From: Bacteroidota bacterium
GTDB taxonomy: Bacteria > Bacteroidota > Bacteroidia > Chitinophagales > Chitinophagaceae
Length of the DNA stretch: 40,209 nt
Direction: 5' to 3'
Assembly: GCA_947456625.1 (NCBI GenBank)
Contig: CANGQJ010000018.1
Location: 1 to 40,209 of the forward strand
Part shown: in pieces, positions 26,602 through 35,475 of the stretch
Layout: each line of letters begins with the position of its first letter
Numbering within the stretch: position 1 is the stretch's first letter
The notes under the pieces: generated by a model
The model's database searches: none
Told to the model about the DNA's origin: nothing
The model's input: the letters and a program-made list of their open reading frames with translations, nothing else
Position numbers and translations under genes: made by a program

Positions 26602-27204
26602 ATGACAAACAATAACGAGAAACAAGAGTACACGATAACAGTGTATACCGAAAACCAAGTGGGGTTGTTAAATCGTATTGCCATTATTTTTTCACGCCGA
26701 AAAATTAATGTGGAAAGCTTAAACACTTCGCCTTCGGAAGTGCAAGGCATACACCGCTTTACTATTGTGGTAATGGAGTCGCGTGATGTGGTTTTAAAAG
26801 TGGTTCGTCAAATTGAAAAACAAGTAGAGGTTTTAAAAGCATATTTTAATACCAACGAAGAAATTGTTTGGCAGGAGTTGGCACTATATAAAGTATTAAG
26901 TGAGGAGATCACCGAAAAAGTAAAAGTGGAAAGATTATTACGTGAGTTTGGTGCACGTGCAGTAGCCATTAGAAAAGACTTTATTGTTTTTGAAACTACC
27001 GGACACCGTGAGGAGACTAATAAATTAATGAAAGCGCTTGAACCTTTTGGATTGGTAGAATTTGTGCGTAGTGCAAGAGTAGCAATAATAAAGGAGAGCG
27101 CTGGTTTTCATGAAAAATTAAAGGACTTTGAAAAACGTGAACCAGGCGAGGACGTAATTGAAAACGAATATTTAGGAAAACGCGAAGCCGTGTTTACCAT
27201 GTAA
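26602..27204 (+). CDS. ilvN: Acetolactate synthase small (regulatory) subunit
   Basis: Regulatory subunit that activates IlvB and confers valine feedback. An N-terminal ACT domain (residues ~9-80) starts YTITVYTENQVGLLNRIAII and continues RKINVESLNTSPSE. A second ACT-like domain follows, with LLREFGARAVAIRKDFIVFE. Length 200, longer than E. coli IlvN (~96) or IlvH (163) and consistent with a two-domain subunit. It sits between ilvB and ilvC (76 bp before ilvC). Confidence 0.93.
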   Translation: MTNNNEKQEYTITVYTENQVGLLNRIAIIFSRRKINVESLNTSPSEVQGIHRFTIVVMESRDVVLKVVRQIEKQVEVLKAYFNTNEEIVWQELALYKVLSEEITEKVKVERLLREFGARAVAIRKDFIVFETTGHREETNKLMKALEPFGLVEFVRSARVAIIKESAGFHEKLKDFEKREPGEDVIENEYLGKREAVFTM

Positions 27205-27280
27205 ATAATACCGCTAAAAAAATAAAACAACAACAATAAACATAATCAAATTTTTAAATCTTAATTAAACAAAAAGTAAA

Positions 27281-28336
27281 ATGGCAAAGTTAAATTTCGG
27301 AGGTACCGAAGAAAATGTAGTAACTCGTGAAGAGTTTCCATTAGCAAAAGCACAGGAAGTATTAAAAAATGAAACAGTAGCTGTAATTGGTTACGGTGTT
27401 CAAGGTCCTGGTCAAGCATTAAACCAAAAGGAAAATGGTATTAATGTAATTGTAGGTCAACGTAAAAATTCAAAGTCTTGGGATAAAGCAGTAGCCGACG
27501 GATTTGTTCCAGGTCAAACTTTATTTGAAATAGAGGAAGCATTAGAAAAAGGAACTATTATTTGTTATTTATTAAGTGACGCTGCACAAATTGCAATGTG
27601 GCCTACAGTAAAAAAACATTTAACGCCTGGTAAAGCATTGTACTTCTCTCACGGTTTTGGTATTACTTACAAAGAGCAAACTGGTATTATACCTCCAGCC
27701 GATGTGGATGTTATTTTAGTAGCACCAAAGGGTTCTGGTACTTCACTTAGAAGAATGTTTTTACAAGGTCGTGGTTTAAACAGTAGCTTTGCAATTTTCC
27801 AAGACGCAACTGGTAAAGCACATGACAGAGTTATTGCATTAGGTATTGCAGTAGGATCGGGTTACTTATTTGAAACCGATTTCAAAAAAGAGGTTTACTC
27901 CGATTTAACTGGTGAGCGTGGTACTTTAATGGGTGCAATTCAAGGTATCTTTGCAGCACAATATGAGGTGTTACGTAAAAACGGTCACTCTCCTTCTGAA
28001 TCATTTAATGAAACAGTAGAGGAATTAACACAATCCTTAATGCCACTAGTTGCAGAAAATGGTATGGACTGGATGTATGCAAACTGTTCAACAACGGCAC
28101 AACGTGGTGCGTTGGATTGGTGGAAAAAATTCCGTGATGCAACATTACCTGTATTTTCTGATTTATACAATAGCGTAGCAACAGGAGCCGAGGCTGCACG
28201 TTCTATTGACTTAAATAGTAAAGCAGACTATCGTGAAAAATTAGAAGTTGAGTTAGCCGAATTACATAATAGTGAAATGTGGCAAGCTGGAAGAACTGTA
28301 AGAAGTTTACGTCCAGAGAACCAACCTGGTAAATAA
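27281..28336 (+). CDS. ilvC: Ketol-acid reductoisomerase
   Basis: NADPH- and Mg-dependent enzyme converting acetohydroxy acids to dihydroxy acids. The Rossmann motif is AVIGYGVQGPGQALNQ, and the cofactor-specificity loop reads VGQRKNSKSW. Metal ligands are in YSDLTGERGTLMGA (D and E), and the C-terminal part ends MWQAGRTVRSLRPEN. Several segments (VAPKGSGTSLRR, GRGLNSSFAIFQD, the end motif) resemble the plant enzyme more than E. coli IlvC, although the length (351) is short. Directly upstream of ilvA. Confidence 0.95.
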   Translation: MAKLNFGGTEENVVTREEFPLAKAQEVLKNETVAVIGYGVQGPGQALNQKENGINVIVGQRKNSKSWDKAVADGFVPGQTLFEIEEALEKGTIICYLLSDAAQIAMWPTVKKHLTPGKALYFSHGFGITYKEQTGIIPPADVDVILVAPKGSGTSLRRMFLQGRGLNSSFAIFQDATGKAHDRVIALGIAVGSGYLFETDFKKEVYSDLTGERGTLMGAIQGIFAAQYEVLRKNGHSPSESFNETVEELTQSLMPLVAENGMDWMYANCSTTAQRGALDWWKKFRDATLPVFSDLYNSVATGAEAARSIDLNSKADYREKLEVELAELHNSEMWQAGRTVRSLRPENQPGK

Positions 28337-28378
28337 TATTTGTTATAAAGGATCTAAGTAACTGTGAAAGATTAAGAA

Positions 28379-29653
28379 ATGAGTGATGATCAATTAGTGA
28401 ATAAGCCTGCACTTGATATTCCGGGAGCGGTAGCAAGATTAAAGCCGGTGGTAAACCATACCCCGCTTCAGTTTAATGCCAATTTATCTCGAAAGTATCA
28501 GTGCAGGGTTTATTTAAAAAGAGAGGATTTACAAATTGTACGCTCTTATAAATTAAGAGGCGCTTACAATATGATGAGTCAGTTAACACCAGGTCAATTG
28601 GCCAAGGGTGTGGTGTGTGCAAGTGCAGGTAACCATGCACAGGGCTTTGCATATAGTTGTAAAAAACTAAATGTAAAAGGCGTTGTGTTTATGCCTATTC
28701 CTTCGCCTCAACAAAAAGTAAATCAAACAAAAATGTTTGGTGAAAATTTTGTGGAAGTTATTTTGGTGGGCGACACTTTTGACGACTGTGCTATTGCTGC
28801 AAAAGCCTATACTATACAGCATGGTATGACTTTTATTCCTCCATTTGATCATCCTTCTATTATTGAGGGTCAGGCAACCGTGGGGGTAGAAATTTTAGAA
28901 GACTACAACCAACTAGGCGAGCCTGCCATTGATTATTTATTTATTCCAGTAGGTGGCGGCGGACTAAGTGCTGGCGTGGGAACTTATTTTAAACAAAACT
29001 CACCGCACACAAAAATTATAGGACTAGAACCGGAAGGAGCTCCTAGTATGTTTTGGGCTTTAAAATCGGGGGCACCTATAGAGCTGGAGAACATTGATAA
29101 ATTTGTAGACGGCGCAGCCGTGAAACGAGTAGGTGATATTACTTTTTCATTTTGTAAGGATGCCATTGACGATATGCATTTGGTAGCCGAGGGTAAAATT
29201 TGTACTACCATTTTACAAATGTATAACGAGGAAGCCATAGTGGTGGAACCCGCAGGGGCATTGACTATTGCGGCACTAGACCATTATGCCGATCAAATTA
29301 AAGGAAAGACTATTGTATGTATTGTGAGCGGAAGCAATAACGATATTGCACGTATGCAAGAGATTAAGGAAAGGTCCTTGATATACGAAGGTTTAAAACA
29401 TTATTTTTTAATTCGCTTTGCACAAAGGCCAGGTGCGCTTAAGGAATTTGTAAACAAAGTATTAGGACCCGATGATGATATCACTAGGTTTGAATACATA
29501 CAAAAACACAATAAGGAGGCGGGACCTGCACTGGTGGGATTGGAATTAAAATCTAATAAAGATTATGAAGTGCTCATTGAAAATATGAAACGCTATCAAA
29601 TCAATTACAACGAAATAAATAAAGACGATAATATATATGGCTATTTAATATAG
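28379..29653 (+). CDS. ilvA: Threonine dehydratase (short form with one ACT-like domain)
   Basis: PLP enzyme deaminating threonine to 2-oxobutyrate, the entry to isoleucine. The PLP lysine is K58 in RSYKLRGAYNMM. The phosphate-binding glycine loop is PVGGGGLSAGVG and the serine-rich loop VCASAGNHAQGFA. The ~90 C-terminal residues, from HYFLIRFAQRPGALKEFVN on, form a single ACT-like regulatory domain as in B. subtilis IlvA (422 residues, against 424 here), rather than the doubled domain of E. coli IlvA (514). It joins the ilv genes to thrA 17 bp downstream. Confidence 0.95.
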   Translation: MSDDQLVNKPALDIPGAVARLKPVVNHTPLQFNANLSRKYQCRVYLKREDLQIVRSYKLRGAYNMMSQLTPGQLAKGVVCASAGNHAQGFAYSCKKLNVKGVVFMPIPSPQQKVNQTKMFGENFVEVILVGDTFDDCAIAAKAYTIQHGMTFIPPFDHPSIIEGQATVGVEILEDYNQLGEPAIDYLFIPVGGGGLSAGVGTYFKQNSPHTKIIGLEPEGAPSMFWALKSGAPIELENIDKFVDGAAVKRVGDITFSFCKDAIDDMHLVAEGKICTTILQMYNEEAIVVEPAGALTIAALDHYADQIKGKTIVCIVSGSNNDIARMQEIKERSLIYEGLKHYFLIRFAQRPGALKEFVNKVLGPDDDITRFEYIQKHNKEAGPALVGLELKSNKDYEVLIENMKRYQINYNEINKDDNIYGYLI

Positions 29654-29670
29654 CCGAAAACATTTAGGTT

Positions 29671-32148
29671 ATGCAAGTTTTAAAATTTGGAGGAAGTTCA
29701 GTTGGTAGCGCCGAAGCCATATCAAAAGTAGTGGCCATTGTAACAGAGACCATTAAAAAGGAACCAACTATTGTGGTGGTATCTGCAATGAGTGGGGTTA
29801 CGGATCAATTATTAATGTTAGCGCAAAGTGCATCACAAGGAAACGAAGCATATAAAACTATTATTCAAAATATTGAGCAAAAACATTTGGATGCAGTGCG
29901 TGCTTTGTTGCCAATACAAGCACAAAGTGCAACACTTAGTTTGGTAAAACAAACTATTAATGAGCTAGAATCCAATTGTGAAGGGCTTTTCATGCTAAAG
30001 GAACTTTCTAATCGCATGCAGGATAAAATTGTAAGCTTTGGTGAAATTTTATCTTCAAAAATTATTGCTGCCACTTTTGAATCCAAAGATGTTAAGCAAC
30101 AATGGGTAGATTCAAGGCTTTTAATTAAAACCAATTCCAATTATTTAAATGCAGTGGTGGATAAAGAATTAACTGCAAAAACTATTCAAACTTATTTTGC
30201 CAATGCAGAAAATAATAAGTTTGATTTATACATGGCACCTGGTTTTATTGCATCCGATTTAAGTGGAAACACTACTACACTTGGTCGTGGAGGATCGGAT
30301 TATACCGGTGCTATTTTCGCAGCTGCTGTAAAAGCAAGTGCTTTAGAAATTTGGACCGATGTAAGTGGTATGATGACCGCGGATCCGCGCATGGTACAAA
30401 ATGCAAAAGAAATTCCACAAATATCTTATCAGGAAGCTATGGAGTTATCGCATTTTGGTGCCAAGGTAATTTACCCTCCAACTATTCAGCCGGTAATGCA
30501 TCAAAACATTCCGGTATGGATTAAAAATACTTTTGAGCCAAATCATCCTGGTACTATTATTAAAAACGAATCGCCAAGTGATACTAATTTTATAAGAGGT
30601 ATTTCAAGTATCAAAGATATTTGTTTACTAAGCTTAGAGGGCAGTGGTATGGTGGGTATCCCAGGTTTTTCAAAAAGATTATTTGACGCTTTAGCTAAAA
30701 AGCAAATTAATATTATTTTAATCACACAAAGTTCTTCGGAACATTCTATTTGTGTGGGTGTGAATGCGAACGACGCGCATTTGGCTAAAATAGCCGTAGA
30801 CGCCGAGTTTGAACAAGAAATTAATACGCAAAAAGTAGATCCTTTAATAGTTGAAAAGGACGTTGCCATTTTAGCGCTAGTAGGGGAGCAAATGAAAAAT
30901 CACCCAGGTGTGAGTGGTAAAATGTTTGGTGTGTTAGGGCGCAATGGTATTAATGTAAGAGCCATTGCACAAGGGTCATCGGAAAAAAATATCACTGCAG
31001 TAATTGCAACTGCCGATGTTAAAAAAGCCATTAACGTTTTACACGAGGAGTTTTTTGAAACTTCTTATAAACAAGTAAACGTATATATAGCAGGTGCGGG
31101 TAATGTAGGCGGTAAATTAATTGCACAAATACAACAACAAATTGAGTATTTAAAAAAATCGCTTCGTTTACAAATAAACATTGTAGGTATTGCTAATAGT
31201 AAAAAGCAATTAATAAATATTGAGGGAATTAATTTAAGCAATTGGAGGGATCAATTAGCAGCAGCCCCTGCGGGAGCCATTGCGGATTATGTTTCGACTA
31301 TTGTTGAAAATAATTTACGTAACTCCATATTTGTAGACGTTACTGCACACGAAAGTGTTGCCAATGTATATGCGCAGTTATTGGGTAAGGCGGTATCGGT
31401 GGTTGCTTGTAATAAAATTGCATGCTCCTCGCCTTATGAAAATTATGTCAAGTTAAAAAGTTTAGCACGTACTTATAATGCATCATTTTTATTTGAAACC
31501 AATGTGGGCGCTAGTTTACCCATTATTGGAACCCTTAACGATTTAATACGCAGTGGGGATAGTATTAATAAAATAGAAGCGGTATTATCGGGCACTTTAA
31601 ATTTTGTATTTAATAATTATGCAGGTGGTACCGACGGTAAAACATTTTCGGCTGTAGTGCGTCAAGCACAGGACGAGGGCTATACCGAGCCCGACCCAAG
31701 ATTGGATTTAGGTGGCACCGATGTGATGCGAAAAATAATGATTCTTGCGCGTGAAGCGGGTACTAAGTTAGAGATGAGTGATATTGTGAATGAAAGTTTC
31801 CTTCCTGCAAGTTGTTTTAATGGCAGTGTTGCCGATTTTTATGCCGAGATGGAAAAACAAGAGGCACACTTTAAAAAATTATACGACGCTGCTGCGGCCG
31901 AGGGCTGTAAATTAAAATTTGTAGCCAAGTACGAGCGTGATGCTAATGGCAATACAACTGCTAAGGTAGGGTTACAACATATTAAACCTAGTTCCGATTT
32001 TTATCATTTATATGGTAAGGATAATTTAGTGTTGTTTTATAGTATGCGTTATCCGGAGCTTCCGTTGGTAATTAAAGGTGCGGGTGCGGGCGCCGATGTA
32101 ACAGCATCAGGTGTGTTTGCAGATATTATTAGATCCGCTAGAGTATAA
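29671..32148 (+). CDS. thrA: Bifunctional aspartokinase / homoserine dehydrogenase I
   Basis: Fusion enzyme carrying the first and third steps of the aspartate pathway. The aspartokinase part begins MQVLKFGGSSVGSAE with the kinase motif KFGGSSVG, and TTTLGRGGSDYTGA follows near residue 210. ACT regulatory domains lie around residues 310-465 (LEGSGMVGIPGFSKRLFDAL and GVSGKMFGVLGRNGINV). The homoserine dehydrogenase starts with the NAD(P) motif YIAGAGNVGGKL near residue 473 and includes VEAVLSGTLNFVFNN and AQDEGYTEPDPRLDLGGTDV. The 825 residues match E. coli ThrA (820). thrB follows after 10 bp. Confidence 0.97.
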   Translation: MQVLKFGGSSVGSAEAISKVVAIVTETIKKEPTIVVVSAMSGVTDQLLMLAQSASQGNEAYKTIIQNIEQKHLDAVRALLPIQAQSATLSLVKQTINELESNCEGLFMLKELSNRMQDKIVSFGEILSSKIIAATFESKDVKQQWVDSRLLIKTNSNYLNAVVDKELTAKTIQTYFANAENNKFDLYMAPGFIASDLSGNTTTLGRGGSDYTGAIFAAAVKASALEIWTDVSGMMTADPRMVQNAKEIPQISYQEAMELSHFGAKVIYPPTIQPVMHQNIPVWIKNTFEPNHPGTIIKNESPSDTNFIRGISSIKDICLLSLEGSGMVGIPGFSKRLFDALAKKQINIILITQSSSEHSICVGVNANDAHLAKIAVDAEFEQEINTQKVDPLIVEKDVAILALVGEQMKNHPGVSGKMFGVLGRNGINVRAIAQGSSEKNITAVIATADVKKAINVLHEEFFETSYKQVNVYIAGAGNVGGKLIAQIQQQIEYLKKSLRLQINIVGIANSKKQLINIEGINLSNWRDQLAAAPAGAIADYVSTIVENNLRNSIFVDVTAHESVANVYAQLLGKAVSVVACNKIACSSPYENYVKLKSLARTYNASFLFETNVGASLPIIGTLNDLIRSGDSINKIEAVLSGTLNFVFNNYAGGTDGKTFSAVVRQAQDEGYTEPDPRLDLGGTDVMRKIMILAREAGTKLEMSDIVNESFLPASCFNGSVADFYAEMEKQEAHFKKLYDAAAAEGCKLKFVAKYERDANGNTTAKVGLQHIKPSSDFYHLYGKDNLVLFYSMRYPELPLVIKGAGAGADVTASGVFADIIRSARV

Positions 32149-32158
32149 ATAAAAAACT

Positions 32159-33145
32159 ATGATTCCTATTAATCAATGGATAAAAATTAAAGCGCCGGCA
32201 ACAGTTGCCAATATGGTATGTGGTTTTGACATACTGGGCTTTGCTGTGAATAATCCGTATGATGAAATGGAAATGCGTTTGGTAAATCGCAGTGATAACC
32301 AATTAGGAAGTGTTTTAGGTAACGTTGATAAACCAGCAATTACTATTATTAATATAGACGATTATAATTTACCTACTGCTCCGGAAAAAAATGTAGCTGG
32401 TGCTGCGCTTATTGCGTTAATGGAAGAGTGCACTACTGTAGATTTTTCGACCCTTGGCTTTGAGGTTAAAATAAATAAACTAATAAAACCGGGTAGTGGT
32501 GTGGGTTCTAGTGCTGCTAGTAGTGCAGGTGCGGTAGTGGGTGCTAATTATTTATTAGGCAATCCTTTTTCTAAAGACGACTTAGTGCGCTTTGCAATGA
32601 ATGGTGAAAAAGTAGCATCTGGTGTAAAGCATGCCGATAATATTGCGCCATGTATTCATGGTGGTGTTACGCTGGTACGATCTATTTTTCCGTTGGAAGT
32701 GATAGCACTTCCTTCGCCTACCTTATTTGTAACAATAGTACATCCACAAATTGAGGTACGCACGGCCGATGCGCGCAGTATTTTAAAACAAAATGTTCAA
32801 TTAAAGGATGCTATTAAGCAGTGGGGAAATATTGCAGGACTGGTTGCTGGACTTATGAAAGGGGATTATGATTTAATAGGTCGTAGTTTGGAGGATGTGA
32901 TTATAGAGCCAATACGTTCTATTTTAATTCCTGGTTTTGATGATTTAAAAAAAGCGTGTAAAGCCGCTGGTGCATTGGGTGGTGGTATTTCAGGCTCGGG
33001 GCCTTCTATCTTTTTTTTAAGTAAGGAAAAGCAAACTGCTTTGGCCGTGGAGCAAGAGATGAAAAAATTATATGAGGGCTTAGGGCTAGCGCATCACACT
33101 TATGTAACAACCATTAATCAAGAAGGAGTAACCATTGAAAAATAA
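32159..33145 (+). CDS. thrB: Homoserine kinase
   Basis: GHMP-family kinase phosphorylating homoserine for threonine synthase. The N-terminus IKAPATVANMVCGFDILGFA and the ATP motif KPGSGVGSSAASSAGA (about residues 109-124) identify ThrB. GGGISGSGPSIFFLS forms the third GHMP motif. 328 residues (E. coli 310). Between thrA (10 bp) and thrC (6 bp). Confidence 0.96.
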   Translation: MIPINQWIKIKAPATVANMVCGFDILGFAVNNPYDEMEMRLVNRSDNQLGSVLGNVDKPAITIINIDDYNLPTAPEKNVAGAALIALMEECTTVDFSTLGFEVKINKLIKPGSGVGSSAASSAGAVVGANYLLGNPFSKDDLVRFAMNGEKVASGVKHADNIAPCIHGGVTLVRSIFPLEVIALPSPTLFVTIVHPQIEVRTADARSILKQNVQLKDAIKQWGNIAGLVAGLMKGDYDLIGRSLEDVIIEPIRSILIPGFDDLKKACKAAGALGGGISGSGPSIFFLSKEKQTALAVEQEMKKLYEGLGLAHHTYVTTINQEGVTIEK

Positions 33146-33151
33146 TTTGAG

Positions 33152-34528
33152 ATGCAATATTATAGTTTAGGAAAACAGTCCCCTAATGTAAATTTTAAAA
33201 CTGCGGCCATTACTGGTCAAGCGCCCGATAAAGGATTGTATTTCCCAACTACTATTCCGCAATTTACACCCGCACAAATTGAGCGTTTTAAAACATTGGA
33301 TAAAGCAACACTTGCTTTTGAAGTTATGAAACCATATGTGGGAGGCACTATTGACGACGCCTCTTTACAACAAATTTGTGCAGAGACTATTAATTTTGAT
33401 TTTCCTTTAGTACCCATTACCCAAACAATTGCTTCGCTTGAATTATTTCATGGACCTACTTTGGCTTTTAAGGATGTGGGTGCTAGATTTATGAGTAGGT
33501 GTTTGGGTTATTTTTCTAAACAAGCAAGTGCGGAAAAAGCTACCAGCATAGATAAATCCACCAGCACGGAAAAACCAACTACCGTATTGGTAGCCACCAG
33601 TGGCGATACAGGCGGTGCTGTGGCCAATGGCTTTTTAGGCGTGGACGGCGTAGACGTAATTATTTTATATCCAAAAGGAAAAGTAAGCCCCATACAAGAA
33701 TTACAATTAACCACCTGCGGACAAAATATTACGGCTTTGGAAGTGGAAGGAAGTTTTGACGATTGCCAAGCAATTGTGAAAGACGCTTTTATGGATGCAC
33801 CATTAAACAAGGCCTATAATTTAACATCGGCCAACTCCATTAATGTGGCGCGTTGGCTTCCTCAACAATTGTATTACTTTTTTGCATGGCAACAATGGGT
33901 TGCAAAATATGGCAATGATTTACCAATGCATATTGTTGTGCCTAGTGGAAATTTTGGAAATATTTGTGCAGGCATGATGGCAAAAGCAAGTGGCCTACCA
34001 TTAGGACATTTTGTGGCTGCATGTAATGCAAATAATGTGGTGACTAGATATTTACAAACTGGCAATTACGAAGTGCGTAAAGCAGTTGCTACGGTATCCA
34101 ATGCAATGGATGTGGGTAATCCTAGCAACTTTGTGCGCATTTTGGAAATTATGCAAAATAATTTTGAAAACTTAAAACATGCATTAAGTAGTTACAGTTA
34201 TGATGACATAACTACTGCATCCACTATACACCGTGTGTATAAAACCAATAATTATATTTTAGATCCGCATGGTGCTGTTGCCTTTTTAGCTGCGGAGGAT
34301 TTTTTAGATAAATTACCTACTACAGATATAAATAAATTTAAAGGTGCTATTATATTAGAAACTGCACATCCTGTAAAATTTCCCGAAGTAGTGGAGGAGG
34401 CAATTGGCCAAACCATTGAAATACCTAAAAGCGTTCAGTTTTTATTAGACAAACAAAAAGTGTCTATTCCAATGGGAGCAAGCTTTGCAGCCTTTAAAAA
34501 TTGGATGCTAACTAAGGCAAATGCGTAG
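33152..34528 (+). CDS. thrC: Threonine synthase with a small repeat insertion
   Basis: PLP enzyme converting O-phosphohomoserine to threonine, last gene of the block. The PLP lysine is K107 in PTLAFKDVGARFM, and the cofactor loop is VATSGDTGGAVANGF. The C-terminal part includes VVPSGNFGNICAGMMA. Length 458. Between these two sites, residues about 124-143 (AEKATSIDKSTSTEKPTT) form an unusual Thr/Ser/Lys-rich linker coded by imperfect 18-bp repeats. No terminator is visible after the stop. Decayed sequence follows. Confidence 0.95.
   Translation: MQYYSLGKQSPNVNFKTAAITGQAPDKGLYFPTTIPQFTPAQIERFKTLDKATLAFEVMKPYVGGTIDDASLQQICAETINFDFPLVPITQTIASLELFHGPTLAFKDVGARFMSRCLGYFSKQASAEKATSIDKSTSTEKPTTVLVATSGDTGGAVANGFLGVDGVDVIILYPKGKVSPIQELQLTTCGQNITALEVEGSFDDCQAIVKDAFMDAPLNKAYNLTSANSINVARWLPQQLYYFFAWQQWVAKYGNDLPMHIVVPSGNFGNICAGMMAKASGLPLGHFVAACNANNVVTRYLQTGNYEVRKAVATVSNAMDVGNPSNFVRILEIMQNNFENLKHALSSYSYDDITTASTIHRVYKTNNYILDPHGAVAFLAAEDFLDKLPTTDINKFKGAIILETAHPVKFPEVVEEAIGQTIEIPKSVQFLLDKQKVSIPMGASFAAFKNWMLTKANA
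33536..33583 (+). repeat. Imperfect 18-bp tandem repeat inside thrC
   Basis: Two in-frame 18-bp units (33536-33553 and 33554-33571) and a partial third (33572-33583) encode KATSID, KSTSTE and KPTT. The shared core is AAA-NCN-ACC-AGC. It looks like a recent slippage or duplication in a surface loop between the PLP lysine and the glycine-rich cofactor loop. Confidence 0.6.
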
Positions 34529-34784
34529 GGATGAAATAATTCATCTTGCTTATTTAGCACCAACCAATGGGGTTATTGGTGGAGTGAGGATATGAAGGAT
34601 TGGAAATTTTTACCTCATAAATTTTTACGTCTTTGGAATAAAGTTTATAATAATTGGTGGCATATTAGTACCATTGCAATTAGTGTAAAAAATAATTTTG
34701 AAAGCCCAGCCTTATAATTTTCAAATAGAAGCCTTTAATGAAAATGGAATAGGACCCAGAACCGAAATTAAAAAAGCCGATTAA
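34529..34784 (+). pseudogene. Decayed coding fragments after thrC
   Basis: This part of the 492-bp gap holds no intact gene, but short readable pieces lie in different frames. LAPTNGVIGGVRI is at about 34550-34588. An ORF at 34592-34717 gives 41 residues including NNWWHISTIAISVKNNFE. A stretch at 34689-34784 ends QPYNFQIEAFNENGIGPRTE before a stop. The last resembles the end of a fibronectin type III-like domain, and the middle one recalls a motif I associate with secreted Bacteroidota glycoside hydrolases (GH43-like, WHxxTxxISV..FE). I read it as the internally deleted and frameshifted remnant of one large secreted protein. Family assignment is uncertain. Confidence 0.4.
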
Positions 34785-34829
34785 CGTATCAATTTTTAGT
34801 ATTTATACCTAGAAATCACCCTTTTATAA

Positions 34830-35009
34830 GTTGTAACTAGCGACTATCCAGGACTTCACTATGAAAAATTAAAGGGAAATTTAAATATGTATAGTTCAAT
34901 ACGTTTAAATAAAAAGTATCGATTAATTTTTAGAGAAGTGCATAGTAATTTAGATTTTGGAATTGTAGACACATTGGAAATTATAGAAATTAGTAACCAT
35001 TACAGTTAA
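34830..35009 (+). pseudogene. 5'-truncated HigB/RelE-type toxin remnant
   Basis: The frame opens at 34830 after a stop at 34827, has no plausible start codon, and runs to TAA at 35007-35009. It encodes a clear C-terminal half of a HigB-like type II toxin: YPGLHYEKLKGN, then MYSSIRLNKKYRLIFREV, then VDTLEIIEISNHYS. The catalytic-fold segments LKG and SIRxNxxYRLxF are kept, but the usual ~40 N-terminal residues are absent and I do not find them in the other frames upstream. The antitoxin gene begins 11 bp later, the normal higB-higA order. An internal ATG (M in NMYSS) would give only ~40 residues, so the toxin is probably inactive. Confidence 0.65.
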
Positions 35010-35020
35010 TAAATTATAAA

Positions 35021-35371
35021 ATGAGAAAGCGTGATTATTTAGAAGTTGGGATTAATATAAAAGATCTTGTTCCTGTAAGAGCGGTGCATCCAGGTGAACT
35101 GCTTCGTGATGTTTTAAAAGCAAAAGGGTACACTCAAAAACGTTTTGCTGAAATGTCTGGAATACAACCAACACAAATAAATGAAGTAATAAATGAAAAA
35201 AGAGGTATTAGTGCAGAGATGGCATTAAAAATTGGAGATGTATTAAAAATGGATGCAATTATATGGGCTAAGTTTCAAATGACTTATGAATTATATTTAG
35301 CAAGGATAAAACAAAAGAAAAATAAAGAATCTTTAAAAAAACTTAAAAAATTAAATAGCTTCATAAAATAA
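35021..35371 (+). CDS. higA: HigA-family antitoxin (XRE helix-turn-helix)
   Basis: DNA-binding antitoxin and autorepressor of a type II toxin-antitoxin pair. Residues ~24-80 carry the HigA signature HPGELLRDVLKAKGYTQKRF, followed by AEMSGIQPTQINEVINEKR (XRE helix-turn-helix) and GISAEMALKIGDVLKMD. The C-terminus is a Lys-rich helix. Length 116 is normal for Bacteroidota HigA. It lies 11 bp after the truncated toxin and ends 1 bp into a strong terminator's A-run. With the toxin broken it would be an orphan antitoxin, possibly kept as a regulator or as immunity against related toxins. Confidence 0.88.
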   Translation: MRKRDYLEVGINIKDLVPVRAVHPGELLRDVLKAKGYTQKRFAEMSGIQPTQINEVINEKRGISAEMALKIGDVLKMDAIIWAKFQMTYELYLARIKQKKNKESLKKLKKLNSFIK

Positions 35372-35406
35372 AAAAAGGGCGACTCATATGAGTCGCCCTT
35401 TTTTTT
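35370..35406. terminator. Strong bidirectional terminator after higA
   Basis: GGGCGACTCAT (35377-35387) and ATGAGTCGCCC (35388-35398) form a perfect 11-bp palindrome, with 7 A before and 8 T after. It ends higA (plus) and can also serve the minus-strand nitroreductase gene. Confidence 0.92.
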
Positions 35407-35475
35407 ATAATGTTAATTATAGTTTTTAATTTAGGATTGTTTGCTACAATTTCTAAACTGTATTATAATTAAAAA

